Shown: one piece after another, positions 16,648-26,915 of the stretch
Position numbering within the stretch: position 1 is the stretch's first letter
Layout: the number at the start of each line of letters is the position of its first letter
NCBI GenBank assembly: GCA_045593555.1
Contig: JAZNWU010000024.1
Span: 1-55,140, forward strand
Source: Fimenecus sp045593555
Lineage (GTDB): Bacteria > Bacillota > Clostridia > Oscillospirales > Acutalibacteraceae
Direction: 5' to 3'
DNA length: 55,140 nt
Translations under genes and position numbers: made by a program
Notes under the pieces: generated by a model
What the model was told of the DNA's origin: nothing
Databases searched by the model: none
What the model saw: the letters and a program-made list of their open reading frames with translations, nothing else

Positions 16648-17661
16648 TTATCCCTCCTCAAGTCCTATATCAACCCAAGAATCAGGGATGAAAATGTTTT
16701 TATATACTGCTATGAGATAACGGTCACTCATACCTGCGATATAGTCGCAAACAGCACGAGGAACATCTTCTGTTTCTATTATGTAATGATAGGCTTTTGG
16801 AATTCTGTCAGGATTATTCAGGAAATAATCATATAGACGAAGAATAATATCAATAGCTTTTGTTTCTTCACCCTTGCAGACAGGATTTGTATAAACCTTA
16901 TCAAACATAAAGGCATGAAGTTCATCAAAAGGTTGTTGAACACGAGGAGAAAAAACAATATCGTTAATACTGTTTTCAACCACATCAAGAACCATTGTAT
17001 TGATTCTTGCACTCTTTTTAAAGCCTAATTCCTTACGAATTGCAATAGGAATGTCCTCTTCACACATTACCCCTGCACGGACTGCGTCATCAATATCGTG
17101 GTTTATATATGCGATTTTATCGGCAAGCTTTACAATTCTGCCTTCAAGAGTATCTGCCTCTTTACCACGGGTATGACATACAATACCGTCACGGACTTCA
17201 TAAGTAAGGTTAAGACCCTTACCACTTTTTTCAAGTCTTTCCACAACTCGAAGACTCTGTTCATAGTGACGGAATCCTCCCGGGAAAACAGAATTCAAGG
17301 CTCTCTCCCCTGCATGTCCGAATGGTGTATGACCCAAATCGTGCCCCAAAGCTACTGCTTCAGTCAAATCTTCATTTAAATAAAGACCATTGGCAATTGT
17401 TCGTGCAATCTGTGAAACTTCAAGAGTATGAGTAAGTCGTGTTCTGTAATGGTCACCCTCAGGTGACAAGAAAACTTGGGTTTTATGCTTTAATCGACGG
17501 AATGAATTAGAATGTATAATTCTATCCCTATCACGCTGAAAATCAGTTCTTAAAGGACATTTTTCTTCAAGGATGTTTCTGCCTTTGGACTCGACACTAA
17601 GACATGCTTTATCTGACAACATAATTTTCTCATTATTTTCAATTTTCTCTCTGATTGTCAT
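16648..17661 (-). CDS. dgt: dGTP triphosphohydrolase-like HD protein
   Basis: This deoxyguanosinetriphosphate triphosphohydrolase-like protein of the HD superfamily has 337 residues. It has the N-terminal RTDFQRDRDRIIHSNSFRRL motif followed by the HD metal site: His in RLTHTLEVSQIARTIA, then ALGHDLGHTPFGHAGE, and later a further Asp in KLADKIAYINHDIDD. Such enzymes hydrolyse dNTPs to nucleosides and triphosphate, affecting dNTP pools. The start has AAGGAGG eight bases upstream. It is the first gene of the dgt-dnaG-rpoD run. I found no convincing -35 in the 80-base gap from yigZ. Confidence 0.93.
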   Translation of the reverse strand: MTIREKIENNEKIMLSDKACLSVESKGRNILEEKCPLRTDFQRDRDRIIHSNSFRRLKHKTQVFLSPEGDHYRTRLTHTLEVSQIARTIANGLYLNEDLTEAVALGHDLGHTPFGHAGERALNSVFPGGFRHYEQSLRVVERLEKSGKGLNLTYEVRDGIVCHTRGKEADTLEGRIVKLADKIAYINHDIDDAVRAGVMCEEDIPIAIRKELGFKKSARINTMVLDVVENSINDIVFSPRVQQPFDELHAFMFDKVYTNPVCKGEETKAIDIILRLYDYFLNNPDRIPKAYHYIIETEDVPRAVCDYIAGMSDRYLIAVYKNIFIPDSWVDIGLEEG

Positions 17662-17744
17662 ACTAAATGCCTCCTTATTAAAAATCCTTCTATTTATATA
17701 TACGCAAAAAAATTCAAAAACCCTTTATTTTTTTATAAAAATTT

Positions 17745-18368
17745 TTAAAATTCACAAAATTCTTCTGAAACTACTGTAGAAAACACCTTTCCATAGCTTA
17801 ATTCTGTCAATTTTGCATTTATATTATCTTTATTCTCACTTTTAATTCTAAAAATCACTTTAACATTATCCGTAAATTCTGTATCAAGAATTACCGTATC
17901 TTCACGAGAAAGAAAATCTGTTAATTTGCCGTAAAATGTGTAGTCACATTCAACAGCCAAATCAAGACAGTGTGCCATTGTGATGATTTTAGCACTATCT
18001 ACACCTATTTTTGCACTATGAGAATATGCACGGACAAGTCCACCACCGCCAAGAAGTATTCCACCAAAATATCGGGTAACCACAACGCAGACGTCAACAA
18101 GGTTTTCTTTTTCAAGCACATCAAGAGCAGGTACACCTGCTGTACCCTGTGGTTCACCATCGTCTGAATATCGTTTCACGCCACCTTCACGAAGAATATA
18201 GGCATATACATTATGTGTTGCGTCCCAATGCTTTGATTTAATTTCAGCAATAAAAGCATTTGCCTCTTCAACTGTTGTTACCGGCTTTGCATAACCAATA
18301 AAACGGGAACGCTTGACAACATATTCATCACTATTAAATTCTTTAACCGTTCTATATTCCTTAGGCAT
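17745..18368 (-). CDS. yigZ: YigZ/IMPACT family protein
   Basis: This 207-residue protein belongs to the UPF0029/IMPACT family. The N-terminal domain has KRSRFIGYAKP and HWDATHNVYAY. It also has the characteristic YSDDGEPQGTAG and VVTRYFGGILLGGGGLVRAY motifs. A ferredoxin-like C-terminal domain of about 70 residues follows. The biochemical role is not established for bacterial members, although a link to translation has been proposed for the family. It lies downstream of rpmE and its terminator, so it may depend on readthrough. Confidence 0.93.
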   Translation of the reverse strand: MPKEYRTVKEFNSDEYVVKRSRFIGYAKPVTTVEEANAFIAEIKSKHWDATHNVYAYILREGGVKRYSDDGEPQGTAGVPALDVLEKENLVDVCVVVTRYFGGILLGGGGLVRAYSHSAKIGVDSAKIITMAHCLDLAVECDYTFYGKLTDFLSREDTVILDTEFTDNVKVIFRIKSENKDNINAKLTELSYGKVFSTVVSEEFCEF

Positions 18369-18393
18369 ATTAAGACCTTCTTTGTAATCGCTT

Positions 18394-18430
18394 TATAAAA
18401 ACAAAAGGTGGTACTTTTTACTGTACCACC
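18394..18430 (-). terminator. Terminator of rpmE
   Basis: GGTGGTAC/GTACCACC (18430-18423 with 18414-18407) form a perfect 8-bp stem. TTTTGTTTTTAT follows on the minus strand. Confidence 0.8.
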
Positions 18431-18446
18431 ATTGTGTTTTAAAAAA

Positions 18447-18650
18447 TTATTTTGAGAGATTGTAACGTTTGTTAAATCTGTCAACACGTCCGCCTGCATC
18501 AACAAGCTTCTGCTTACCTGTGAAGAATGGGTGGCAATTTGAGCAGATATCAACCTTTAAATCTTTCTTTGTTGAACGAGTTTCAAATGTAGCACCGCAA
18601 GCGCACTTTACTGTTACTGTATTATACTCTGGATGGAGTCCCTGTTTCAT
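18447..18650 (-). CDS. rpmE: 50S ribosomal protein L31 (zinc-binding form)
   Basis: Large-subunit ribosomal protein bL31, 67 residues from the ATG at 18650, starting MKQGLHPEY as is usual. AGAGGTGA lies eight bases upstream. An in-frame GTG at 18662 overlaps that site and is rejected. Cys16, Cys18, Cys36 and Cys39 form the zinc site, so this is the C+ paralogue, which can store zinc. It has its own promoter and terminator. Confidence 0.97.
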   Translation of the reverse strand: MKQGLHPEYNTVTVKCACGATFETRSTKKDLKVDICSNCHPFFTGKQKLVDAGGRVDRFNKRYNLSK

Positions 18651-18693
18651 GACAATTGTCACCTCTTTCAGTACTTATTTACATAGCCTAATA

Positions 18694-18722
18694 AGTTTAT
18701 CACAACAACATTCAAAAATCAA
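18694..18722 (-). promoter_or_regulatory. rpmE promoter
   Basis: On the minus strand TTGATT (18722-18717), a 17-base spacer and TAAACT (18699-18694). Confidence 0.65.
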
Positions 18723-18730
18723 GTGTTTTT

Positions 18731-21700
18731 TTAAAGTTTTAAAGAAATTTCTTTTGAAAGATGGAAAGAATAAAGGGTTATTGTAACATTTTGTAAACCA
18801 AAACATTCTTCAGCTGCCTTTTTATACATTTTCATCTGTTCTCTATATTTTTCACAAAGTTCCTCTGCTGTTGCTACTCTGTCAGTTTTGTAATCAACAA
18901 TTTCACCATTCTTGCCATTAATTATAAGTCCGTCAATTACACCCTGAACGATTACTGTTTCGTCGCCGACACTTTCAGGTAAAGTTTCATTAATCTGAGA
19001 AATCGGAACAGACATTGCAAACTCTTGTTCACGGACATATTTCTCTGCTGATGAAATTCTGTTATAAAGTTCACTCTGGAAGAATGATTTTATAGAATTT
19101 ATGTTTATGGACTCTGCTTCCTTTTGTGTGAAAGTGTTATTTTCAACCATTCTGTTGATTTCTGCCATTAAATTATCACTTGCATTTTTAAAATCACACA
19201 TTTCCATAAATCTATGAGCAAGTGTTCCACGCTGTGCCGGAGTTAAGTCCCCTGCACCTGAAAAAGCAGGATTTTCAGTTGCAATATATTTCAGGTTTTC
19301 ATTTTTCTCCATAGCCGATGCAGCGTATTTCACAGGAATATCAGAAAGAACTGCAAAAGGATATTTATATGAAAGTCTATTGTTTAAAATATCAAGAATT
19401 TCATTATCACATTTATAATTTACTTGTTCTTGAGTATCAGGCATCTGACTTTCACTCTTTTCAAAAATCCCAAAGTCGATTTGTGGACTTTCAGGGTTTT
19501 TACAGCAATAAATCAGTTCACTAAAATCCATAACAGGATGATTCATAAGGGACAATAAAATCCATTGCATATAGCTTGAACAAAGAGAAATCGGTACAGC
19601 AGGTTCAGCAAAACTACTGTAATAATTATAATAAAGCTCAACAATCTTTTTATACGGATTGTACATTGAACCTACAAGATAGAGTTTTTCCTCTGCTCTC
19701 GTCATTGCAACATAAAGAACTCTTATCTGCTCTGCAATTTCTTCTTGCTTTTCAAATATTTTAATTGTATTTGATGGTAAGGTTGCAAAATCCTTATGAA
19801 GTTCAGGAAAATAACGAGGTGTAGCTACACCAAATTTTCTGTTGATTTTCACTTTATTGTAATCTGTTGAATTTATTGATGATGAACAGTTGGTAACAAA
19901 AACAACAGGAAATTCCAGACCTTTACTCTTATGAATTGACATTATCTGTACAACATTATCATTTTCTGATATTTCATTTGCACTTTCAAGGTCCTTGTTA
20001 TTCTTGCGAATTCTATCAAGGTAACGGATAAAACCTGAAAGACCTGAACCACCGTTTGCTTCATAATTTTCAGCATAGCTTATCAGCATTTCAAGGTTCA
20101 GTATTCTTTTTTCACCGTTATCCATAGCACCTACAATGCTATCATACGAGGTTATTTCAAATACACGACGGATAAGACTACTGATATCCATTGTCACAGA
20201 TAAGGTACGCAGTAACGACAACAAATCAATGAAATCCTTTACTTTCTTATCTATATCATAATGGCTTTTGATAACATTGTAAAAACTACCTTTTCTCTCT
20301 TTACAACGATATTTTGCCAGGTCATCCTCTGTAAACGGAAACAATGGTGAAAGCATTACTGAAGCTAAAGGTACATCCTGAACAGGATTATCAATTACCT
20401 TTAGCATTGAAATCATTGTAACAACTTCACGACTTTCAAAAAATCCACCTTGTTTCTGAAAATACGCAGGGATACCCATTTCAGTAAGCTCTCTTGCAAC
20501 AATCTGCGCTTTATCTTTTACTGCTCTCATAAGGATACAGATGTCGCTGTATTTTACAGGTCTTTCCTCACCTTTTTTACCAACAAGAGTTTCTGAAGAT
20601 ACAAGTTCATTTATTATCTTGCCGATGTGACGAGCCTCTGCCACAAGGTCAGAGCCTCTCATATTGTCTGACTCAACAATATGCACATTTACATCAGCAG
20701 AAACAGATGAATCATAATTCCCGCCGAAATCGAGTTGTTCACCATTGCGATAATCAATACCACAACTTTTTCTTGTCATAAGAAAATCAAAGAAGAAGTT
20801 AATTCCTTTTACAACACCTTCACGACTTCTGAAGTTTTTGTCAAGGCTTATTGTTGCAGGATAATTATCTCCTTTAAAACTCTCAAAAGAGTCCTTATAT
20901 CCCATAAAGATTTCAGGCATTGCCTGACGGAAACGATAAATACTTTGTTTTACATCCCCTACCATAAACTTGTTCTCATTATCCTTTGAAATAACAGAGA
21001 AAAGTGTATCTTGTGCTTCATTAGTATCCTGAAATTCGTCAATTAAGATTTCAGCAAAATTATTTGAAAGTTCTTCTGCAAGGGAAGTTTTTACATAATT
21101 TCCGTCTTCACACCATTCTACAAGGATTTTTAATGCAAAATGAAGAATATCAGAGAAGTAATATGTATTGTTTTCCTGTTTTTTCTCATTAAGACGGTTT
21201 ATAAAATTGATTACAACATCCTTAAGAATAGTCATTATCGGTCTTAAGTATTCCATATCTTCCTTGTATTCTGCTTCTGTGCAGATAAGAATGGAATTAA
21301 TTACAGAAAGATATTTTTTTATACCGTCACGACGTCCCTTTATATCATCATAATAGCAATCCTTTTCTTCCTTGGGAATTCTTGGAAATGTTCCGAATTT
21401 TACGGACTCCGTTAATTCTTTGATTTCATCCCATTTTTCAGGATTGTTGTATATGAGATTAAGAATGTTTTTTATATTTGACTGAACAGGTGCTAAATCG
21501 TTTGCAATAGCACCTGCAAGATTACTGTTTTCAGGTGCATCTGCAATAATATCATCAGATTTTATTAAAATGTGTTCAAGAATCTCTGCAAGACGATTTA
21601 AGCAGTATTTTCCCCACTTTGTTTCGTGTATGGATAATTCTTCAAAATAATCTGAAAATGTGGTTTCAAGCCATTTTAAAGGGTTTTGTGATGCCATTGC

Positions 21701-22243
21701 AAACTCATAAAGCAATAAAACAGATTCCATAAGATTCTGGTCATTTCTGCCATTTGTAAAAAGTTTAAGAAAGTCTTTTGTTTCGTTTTCAGGACGGCTA
21801 TAAAAATCTTCCAAAACCTCACTTAACACTTCACGCTTTAGCATATCGTGTTCAATGTCAGATAGCATACCATAATCAGGTGCGATACCTGCTTTTTCAA
21901 AATTATCCTTAACGAGTTTTCCACAAAAACTGTCCATTGTTGAAATCTGGGCATTAGAAAGGTACATTTTTTGTCTTTTTAGGTATTGATTATGAGGTTG
22001 CTCGTGAATCAATTCAGAAAGTCTGTTAGCAATACGCTCTTTCATTTCAGCAGCTGCGGCTTTTGTAAAGGTTACAACAAGAAGTTTTTCAATATCAACA
22101 GGATTTTGAACATCCGTTATTCTTTGAATAACTCGCTCAACCAAGACGGCTGTTTTACCTGAACCTGCAGCTGCAGACACAAGAACCGTGCCATTTCTTG
22201 ATTCAATAGCCTGTTTTTGTGCATCAGTCCATTTCCTTGCCAT
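18731..22243 (-). CDS. addA: AddAB helicase-nuclease, subunit AddA
   Basis: AddA is the UvrD-like 3'-5' helicase and nuclease of AddAB, which resects double-strand breaks for RecA loading. The product has 1170 residues. Motifs are Q motif TDAQKQAIES, Walker A AAAGSGKTAVL at 24-34, Walker B and following LIDEFQDTNEAQ, and MSIHKSKGLEFPVVFVTN. A C-terminal PD-(D/E)XK nuclease domain has GVIDGLI and IVDYKTDR near residue 1110. ATG 22243 is chosen because AAGGAG lies eight bases upstream; an in-frame GTG at 22252 is less likely. The start overlaps the end of addB by 20 bases. Confidence 0.97.
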   Translation of the reverse strand: MARKWTDAQKQAIESRNGTVLVSAAAGSGKTAVLVERVIQRITDVQNPVDIEKLLVVTFTKAAAAEMKERIANRLSELIHEQPHNQYLKRQKMYLSNAQISTMDSFCGKLVKDNFEKAGIAPDYGMLSDIEHDMLKREVLSEVLEDFYSRPENETKDFLKLFTNGRNDQNLMESVLLLYEFAMASQNPLKWLETTFSDYFEELSIHETKWGKYCLNRLAEILEHILIKSDDIIADAPENSNLAGAIANDLAPVQSNIKNILNLIYNNPEKWDEIKELTESVKFGTFPRIPKEEKDCYYDDIKGRRDGIKKYLSVINSILICTEAEYKEDMEYLRPIMTILKDVVINFINRLNEKKQENNTYYFSDILHFALKILVEWCEDGNYVKTSLAEELSNNFAEILIDEFQDTNEAQDTLFSVISKDNENKFMVGDVKQSIYRFRQAMPEIFMGYKDSFESFKGDNYPATISLDKNFRSREGVVKGINFFFDFLMTRKSCGIDYRNGEQLDFGGNYDSSVSADVNVHIVESDNMRGSDLVAEARHIGKIINELVSSETLVGKKGEERPVKYSDICILMRAVKDKAQIVARELTEMGIPAYFQKQGGFFESREVVTMISMLKVIDNPVQDVPLASVMLSPLFPFTEDDLAKYRCKERKGSFYNVIKSHYDIDKKVKDFIDLLSLLRTLSVTMDISSLIRRVFEITSYDSIVGAMDNGEKRILNLEMLISYAENYEANGGSGLSGFIRYLDRIRKNNKDLESANEISENDNVVQIMSIHKSKGLEFPVVFVTNCSSSINSTDYNKVKINRKFGVATPRYFPELHKDFATLPSNTIKIFEKQEEIAEQIRVLYVAMTRAEEKLYLVGSMYNPYKKIVELYYNYYSSFAEPAVPISLCSSYMQWILLSLMNHPVMDFSELIYCCKNPESPQIDFGIFEKSESQMPDTQEQVNYKCDNEILDILNNRLSYKYPFAVLSDIPVKYAASAMEKNENLKYIATENPAFSGAGDLTPAQRGTLAHRFMEMCDFKNASDNLMAEINRMVENNTFTQKEAESININSIKSFFQSELYNRISSAEKYVREQEFAMSVPISQINETLPESVGDETVIVQGVIDGLIINGKNGEIVDYKTDRVATAEELCEKYREQMKMYKKAAEECFGLQNVTITLYSFHLSKEISLKL

Positions 22244-25200
22244 CTTTGTCACTCCTTAACTTTGAAATTGCGTCCTTGAATGAAAGCACATCCATTTCCT
22301 TAACGGGGTCATCAGCTTCACGTTTACATACATCCTTATAACTGCACCAAATACAGCCATCTTCCATAGGCAATGCGGAAATATAGCCATTCTGCAGATT
22401 TTCTGCCATATTCTTTATTGATGAATTAACAGTATTCTTCAGACATTTTAAGGATTCAAGAGAAATGACCTTGCCTTTTAAAGAGTTTGTTTTTTCGTCA
22501 AATGTTGCAGGTAAGAATACACCCTGATAATCCATATCCATAGCTTCAAAAACCTGAAGATTATTAAGAATCATACCGTCCATAGCGTGTTCTTTTGCAG
22601 ATAATGACTGTGCGTCTGTTTTGTCGGAATTTCTTTCTAATTTATCGGAAGTTACTTTTGTGTTTTTTGCCTGAAAATAAAGAACACCTGCAGGGATAAT
22701 ATTGTTCTGATAATAATCTTTTCCATTTTCCCAAATGGCAAAAAGATAAATAAGCATCTGCATATTAAGGCCATAGAAGACTTCACCAAGTTGGAATTCC
22801 TTGCCACCTGTTTTGTAGTCAACTACTCGTAAGAATATATTATCCTCTGTTTCAAAAGTATCGACACGGTCAACACTACCTACAATTTTCACGACACCAC
22901 CATTGGTGAGTTTTACTTCGTATGGTGGAATATCACCATCAGGACTGATTTTAAGTTCAAAATCAGCAGGTATAAATTCGCAAACAGCAAATTCAGCCAC
23001 AAGACGAAGAATAATACTAAATGCTGTTTCCTTTATAAGTCGGATTGTTCTCATAAAAGATGATGTCTTGTTATCATAGCCACCCATTACATCCTGAATA
23101 TATCCGTCAATTATCTTGTCTGTTTTTTCTTTAATGTCATCTTGTGACATTTTACGAACTGCTTCTTTTTCATTATTACATAAAAACTGTTCCATGGCAT
23201 AATGGATAACAGTACCATATAGAGCTGCGTCAACCTCTGCTTCTTTTCGAGGTTTAATTTTTATACCGTATTCACAGAAATAACTGAAAGGACATTTGTA
23301 GAATTTTTCAATTCGTGAAGCAGACATAAACATATTCTTACCGAAAAATTCAGTTGCAAGGTCAGTATCAGAAATATGAAAATCTTTTTTGTCTGCTTTT
23401 TCAATTTTTACAAGTTCATTTTCACCGTCATTCTTTGCAAAGTATTCTTTTAATGTTTCACAAAGATCTGAGCCATTCACTGATTCACTCGCCATAACTG
23501 AAAATGCTGAATTCCTGCTTTCAATTAAATCGAGTTTAGTATGTTCTTTTATCACATTACAATAAGGGAACAACTTTAAAACCTCACCCACCATTTCAGA
23601 TGGTGTCAATGAAGATGAGTCACTGCTGAGTGCTGAATATGTTAAATAAAGTTTATCAGTAGCAAGAGTTATTGCATGATAAGCAATAAATGTTTCGCTT
23701 ACGCTGTTATACTCAAGGTTACTTATAATCGGCAAACCATGTTTAATAAGTTCACAGCGTTCTGTATCATTAAAAATCACGCCTGATGAGCTCTCACCCG
23801 GAAACACACCGGTATTTACACCCATAAGGAAAACTGCTTTTGGTGCAGATGCACGGATTCGGTCAGCACCGCCGATGATAACCTCGTCCATACCATTTGG
23901 AATCACACCAATGTCCTTTGATGCAACAAGAACACGGAAAAGTTCAGAATATCTCTCAAGAGAAATTGCTGAATCTCCAAGAGCAAAATACAGTCCGTCA
24001 AAAATTTCAGTAAGAATTTTCCATATTCTGCCTTGTTCAAGAGCTAAATCGATTTCATTATTTTCTTTTAAAAATGCAGTAAAAACTTTCAAATTTTCAT
24101 CAATGTGAGCATTTCTCAAAAAGGCAAACAATTCTTCTGAAATTGTTGCTCCGTTACTGTTTTTTATTTTTCCTTTAAGTGAAAGAATTGGACCTACAAT
24201 TCTCTGTCTTAATGAATTTATATTATTTAATGTTTCTTGTGCAGTTTCGTCAAGGTCTTCGCCAAAACCTTTTGGATTATCAGTCCATTCATTTTTCCAA
24301 GATGATGCACGGACTTTCCACATAAGACAATAATCCTCGAGAAGTCCGATTTCCTCAACGTTAAAGCCATAAAGCTGTGTTTTAAGAAGTCTTAAAACTG
24401 TTTCAGTATCAAAACCCTTAACAAGAATATCAAGAAGACACTTTACAAATACAATAAGTGGCTGAGTGTCCACCGGCTGACGATTATCGTGGAAACAATC
24501 GATATCATATTTTCTGAATGCTGATGCCAAGTCTTTTTTGTATGATTCTTCATTACGGACGATAACTGCAATATCACGATAACGAAGTTTTTCAGTTCTG
24601 ACTATTTTTTTTATTTCTGCTGCAACTATCTGACATTCCTCTGTTTTTGTTCTACAAGGAATAACTGTGATTGCATCTGCATTTTGCTCAAAAATTTTAC
24701 CATCAGATGAGAAAATATTTTCTTCAAGGAAATTAAGCTCATCTTTCTTAAACTCTTTTTTTGAGTACAACACCTTTTCAGGAGCAATTTTTACATTGAT
24801 TTTGTTTGCAATTGATTTTAGCTTTTTAATCTCAACATTTGCATTATGGAAAAGCTCATATCTGTCGTTATTTTTTGACGTATCGCAACAGAATGTGACA
24901 TATATGTCATCAGCCTGACGCATAATCTGTTCAATTATGTTATATTCCTGTCCTGAAAAACCTGAAAAAGCATCTAAAAATACAGTTTTGCCTTTGAAGT
25001 AATCAACATCAAATAGCAAGTCGTAAAGCATATTCAAATAGTCACAACTGTCACAGAAATTCTGAGACATCATTGCATCATAACAAGTAAAAATCATTGA
25101 TAATTCATTAAGTTTTGATGCAAAAGATGATTTTTTCACAAGGTCAGAATATTCGCTTAACTGTTCATTTGAAATTCCACACTTTTTCACTTCACGGTGT

Positions 25201-25568
25201 AAATCGAGAATTTCACCAATTAACTGTGGGAACTTTTTATATCGGTTAAATACAGTCAGTTTGTCCTCTAAAGTTTCAATTGCACGGCTCATAAGAACGG
25301 CACAAATACCATCATCAGCTGTCTTTTTTTCTAATTTTCCGTATTGTGACAAAAGCCTTTCTGCAACACGAGAAAAGCTTAAGATTTCAACATTATTTAT
25401 TTTTTCATTACCAAGAAGCTCTAACATTCCTCTTTCTGTTTCAAAAGAAAACTGTTCAGGCACAATGATTATAGCCTTGTTCGCATTGGAAAAGGCAATA
25501 TCCTTTGCCATTGACCTGATAAGTCGTGTTTTTCCGCTTCCTGTTCGTCCTGTTATAATGTTGAGCAT
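22224..25568 (-). CDS. addB: AddAB helicase-nuclease, subunit AddB
   Basis: AddB is the second subunit of the AddAB recombination nuclease, 1114 residues from ATG 25568. That start is supported by AAAGGAGC and by the family-typical beginning MLNIITGRTGSGKT (Walker A 7-14). An earlier in-frame start at 25604 lacks these. A degenerate helicase core is followed by a C-terminal nuclease with LRVVDYKTGG. The four Cys expected for the 4Fe-4S staple are present: one in FYKCPFSYFCEYG and three in the C-terminal CIWCSYKDVCKRE. It precedes and overlaps addA. GH27 lies 52 bases upstream. Confidence 0.96.
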   Translation of the reverse strand: MLNIITGRTGSGKTRLIRSMAKDIAFSNANKAIIIVPEQFSFETERGMLELLGNEKINNVEILSFSRVAERLLSQYGKLEKKTADDGICAVLMSRAIETLEDKLTVFNRYKKFPQLIGEILDLHREVKKCGISNEQLSEYSDLVKKSSFASKLNELSMIFTCYDAMMSQNFCDSCDYLNMLYDLLFDVDYFKGKTVFLDAFSGFSGQEYNIIEQIMRQADDIYVTFCCDTSKNNDRYELFHNANVEIKKLKSIANKINVKIAPEKVLYSKKEFKKDELNFLEENIFSSDGKIFEQNADAITVIPCRTKTEECQIVAAEIKKIVRTEKLRYRDIAVIVRNEESYKKDLASAFRKYDIDCFHDNRQPVDTQPLIVFVKCLLDILVKGFDTETVLRLLKTQLYGFNVEEIGLLEDYCLMWKVRASSWKNEWTDNPKGFGEDLDETAQETLNNINSLRQRIVGPILSLKGKIKNSNGATISEELFAFLRNAHIDENLKVFTAFLKENNEIDLALEQGRIWKILTEIFDGLYFALGDSAISLERYSELFRVLVASKDIGVIPNGMDEVIIGGADRIRASAPKAVFLMGVNTGVFPGESSSGVIFNDTERCELIKHGLPIISNLEYNSVSETFIAYHAITLATDKLYLTYSALSSDSSSLTPSEMVGEVLKLFPYCNVIKEHTKLDLIESRNSAFSVMASESVNGSDLCETLKEYFAKNDGENELVKIEKADKKDFHISDTDLATEFFGKNMFMSASRIEKFYKCPFSYFCEYGIKIKPRKEAEVDAALYGTVIHYAMEQFLCNNEKEAVRKMSQDDIKEKTDKIIDGYIQDVMGGYDNKTSSFMRTIRLIKETAFSIILRLVAEFAVCEFIPADFELKISPDGDIPPYEVKLTNGGVVKIVGSVDRVDTFETEDNIFLRVVDYKTGGKEFQLGEVFYGLNMQMLIYLFAIWENGKDYYQNNIIPAGVLYFQAKNTKVTSDKLERNSDKTDAQSLSAKEHAMDGMILNNLQVFEAMDMDYQGVFLPATFDEKTNSLKGKVISLESLKCLKNTVNSSIKNMAENLQNGYISALPMEDGCIWCSYKDVCKREADDPVKEMDVLSFKDAISKLRSDKDGKEMD

Positions 25569-25588
25569 AGTTTTTGCTCCTTTAATAG

Positions 25589-25614
25589 TTTCCGGTGGGA
25601 GCAAGCCCCCACCC
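25589..25614. repeat. Short GTAGGG-type palindromic repeat
   Basis: On the minus strand GTAGGG is followed by TGGGGGCTTGCTCCCA, a hairpin with a TTG centre. It lies in the 52-base gap between the GH27 gene and addB and has no U-tract. It shares its plan (GTAGGG, then an arm with CTTG in the centre) with the terminator-like hairpin at 54444-54468. Confidence 0.55.
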
Positions 25615-25620
25615 TACACT

Positions 25621-26913
25621 TTATATCAATTTAAAAAGTTTTGCTCCATGTGAATTTACTGTACAAGTAAATGTGTCCTTAATTTTTTCAGCATCTTCTT
25701 TTTTCCACAAATCACGAAGTGTACATTCACCTGACAAATCATATTTTGTCAAGTCAACTGTGATTTCATTTTCTTCACCTGAAATGTTAAAAACTGCAAT
25801 CAATGGTTTATTATCAGAAGCAACTGCTGTCCAGATAATTGTATTTTCATCACGATAAACCTGCTTACCACCATGAGAATTCTGATTCACATCAATAACT
25901 TCTTCATTTGTCATAAGAGAAAGAGTCCACTCGTCATTATTTCTCATTTCGCCACCAAACATCAAAGGTGAACGGAAAATTGACCAGAGTGTCATCAATG
26001 TTGTCTGTTCATCTTTAGTGAACTGAGTATATCTGTCCTTTGGTCCGTGACAAGTACCGTTTCTTGAAATATTACCAAGTGGCAACATATCACAGTCAGG
26101 CCAACAGCCTTCGCTTACATATGGAGCCCATTTTTCGCACTTATCGAACATTTCATAAAGCTTGTCCCACCAGTCCCAGAAGTCACCTGTAAGACGCCAC
26201 ATATTAGCATTCTCGCATAAATGGTCAGCAACTGATAATTCAGCAGGTCCCGGAGAGAGGCTCAACACAATATCTCTGCCTGTTTTATCAATGGCTTTTC
26301 TTATCATTTCAACTTCTTCACGAGCTGAATATGGATTATCCCATTTTCTGAATTCAGTAACGCAGATATCATCAACTTTAACAAAATCAATTCCCCATTC
26401 TGCATACATCTGGAATATAGAATCATAATAGCTTTGAGCACCCTCACAGGTGTACATTCCATACATATCGGTATTCCAAGGACACACTGAAAAATGATGA
26501 ACTACCTGACGAGCAGTTTTGTCACTTCCTAAAATAGGAGTATTCTGATGAACCGCCTGACGAGGAATACCACGCATAATATGAATACCAAATTTGAGAC
26601 CCATAGCGTGAATTTTGTCTGCCATAGGCTTAAATCCTGCACCATTTGCAGATGATGGGAATCGATTAACAGCCGGAATAAGACGAGAATACTCGTCCAT
26701 ACAAAGTTCTGTAAAATTGTTATAATTATTATCATTTGCCTTTGGCTCATACCATTGGATGTCACATACGACATATTGCCAACCGTAATCCTTAAGATAT
26801 TTTGCCATATATTCAGCATTACCCATAAGCTGTTCTTCATTTACAGCCGCACCATAACAGTCCCAGCTGTTCCAACCCATAGGAGGAGTTTTTGCTACCT
26901 TATTTTTATCCAT
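25621..26913 (-). CDS. GH27 family glycosidase (alpha-galactosidase-like)
   Basis: This glycoside hydrolase clan D, family 27 protein has 430 residues and no signal peptide, so it is probably cytoplasmic. The N-terminus has the hallmark TPPMGWNSWDCYG. The VCDIQWYEP segment replaces the classical DDGW, so substrate specificity may differ from standard alpha-galactosidases (GH27 also includes beta-L-arabinopyranosidases and isomalto-dextranases). The nucleophile is probably Asp181 in DFVKVDDIC. The acid/base is one of the Asp residues in CWPDCDML near 271-276. A C-terminal beta-sandwich follows. It starts two bases after the Sm-like gene, with only a weak RBS, so coupling is likely. Confidence 0.88.
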   Translation of the reverse strand: MDKNKVAKTPPMGWNSWDCYGAAVNEEQLMGNAEYMAKYLKDYGWQYVVCDIQWYEPKANDNNYNNFTELCMDEYSRLIPAVNRFPSSANGAGFKPMADKIHAMGLKFGIHIMRGIPRQAVHQNTPILGSDKTARQVVHHFSVCPWNTDMYGMYTCEGAQSYYDSIFQMYAEWGIDFVKVDDICVTEFRKWDNPYSAREEVEMIRKAIDKTGRDIVLSLSPGPAELSVADHLCENANMWRLTGDFWDWWDKLYEMFDKCEKWAPYVSEGCWPDCDMLPLGNISRNGTCHGPKDRYTQFTKDEQTTLMTLWSIFRSPLMFGGEMRNNDEWTLSLMTNEEVIDVNQNSHGGKQVYRDENTIIWTAVASDNKPLIAVFNISGEENEITVDLTKYDLSGECTLRDLWKKEDAEKIKDTFTCTVNSHGAKLFKLI

Positions 26914-26915
26914 AA

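Noticed and set aside
18731..25568. Phage-defence island candidate around addAB
   Set aside because: Gene order and domains are those of the ordinary AddAB recombination complex. No accessory defence genes are nearby.
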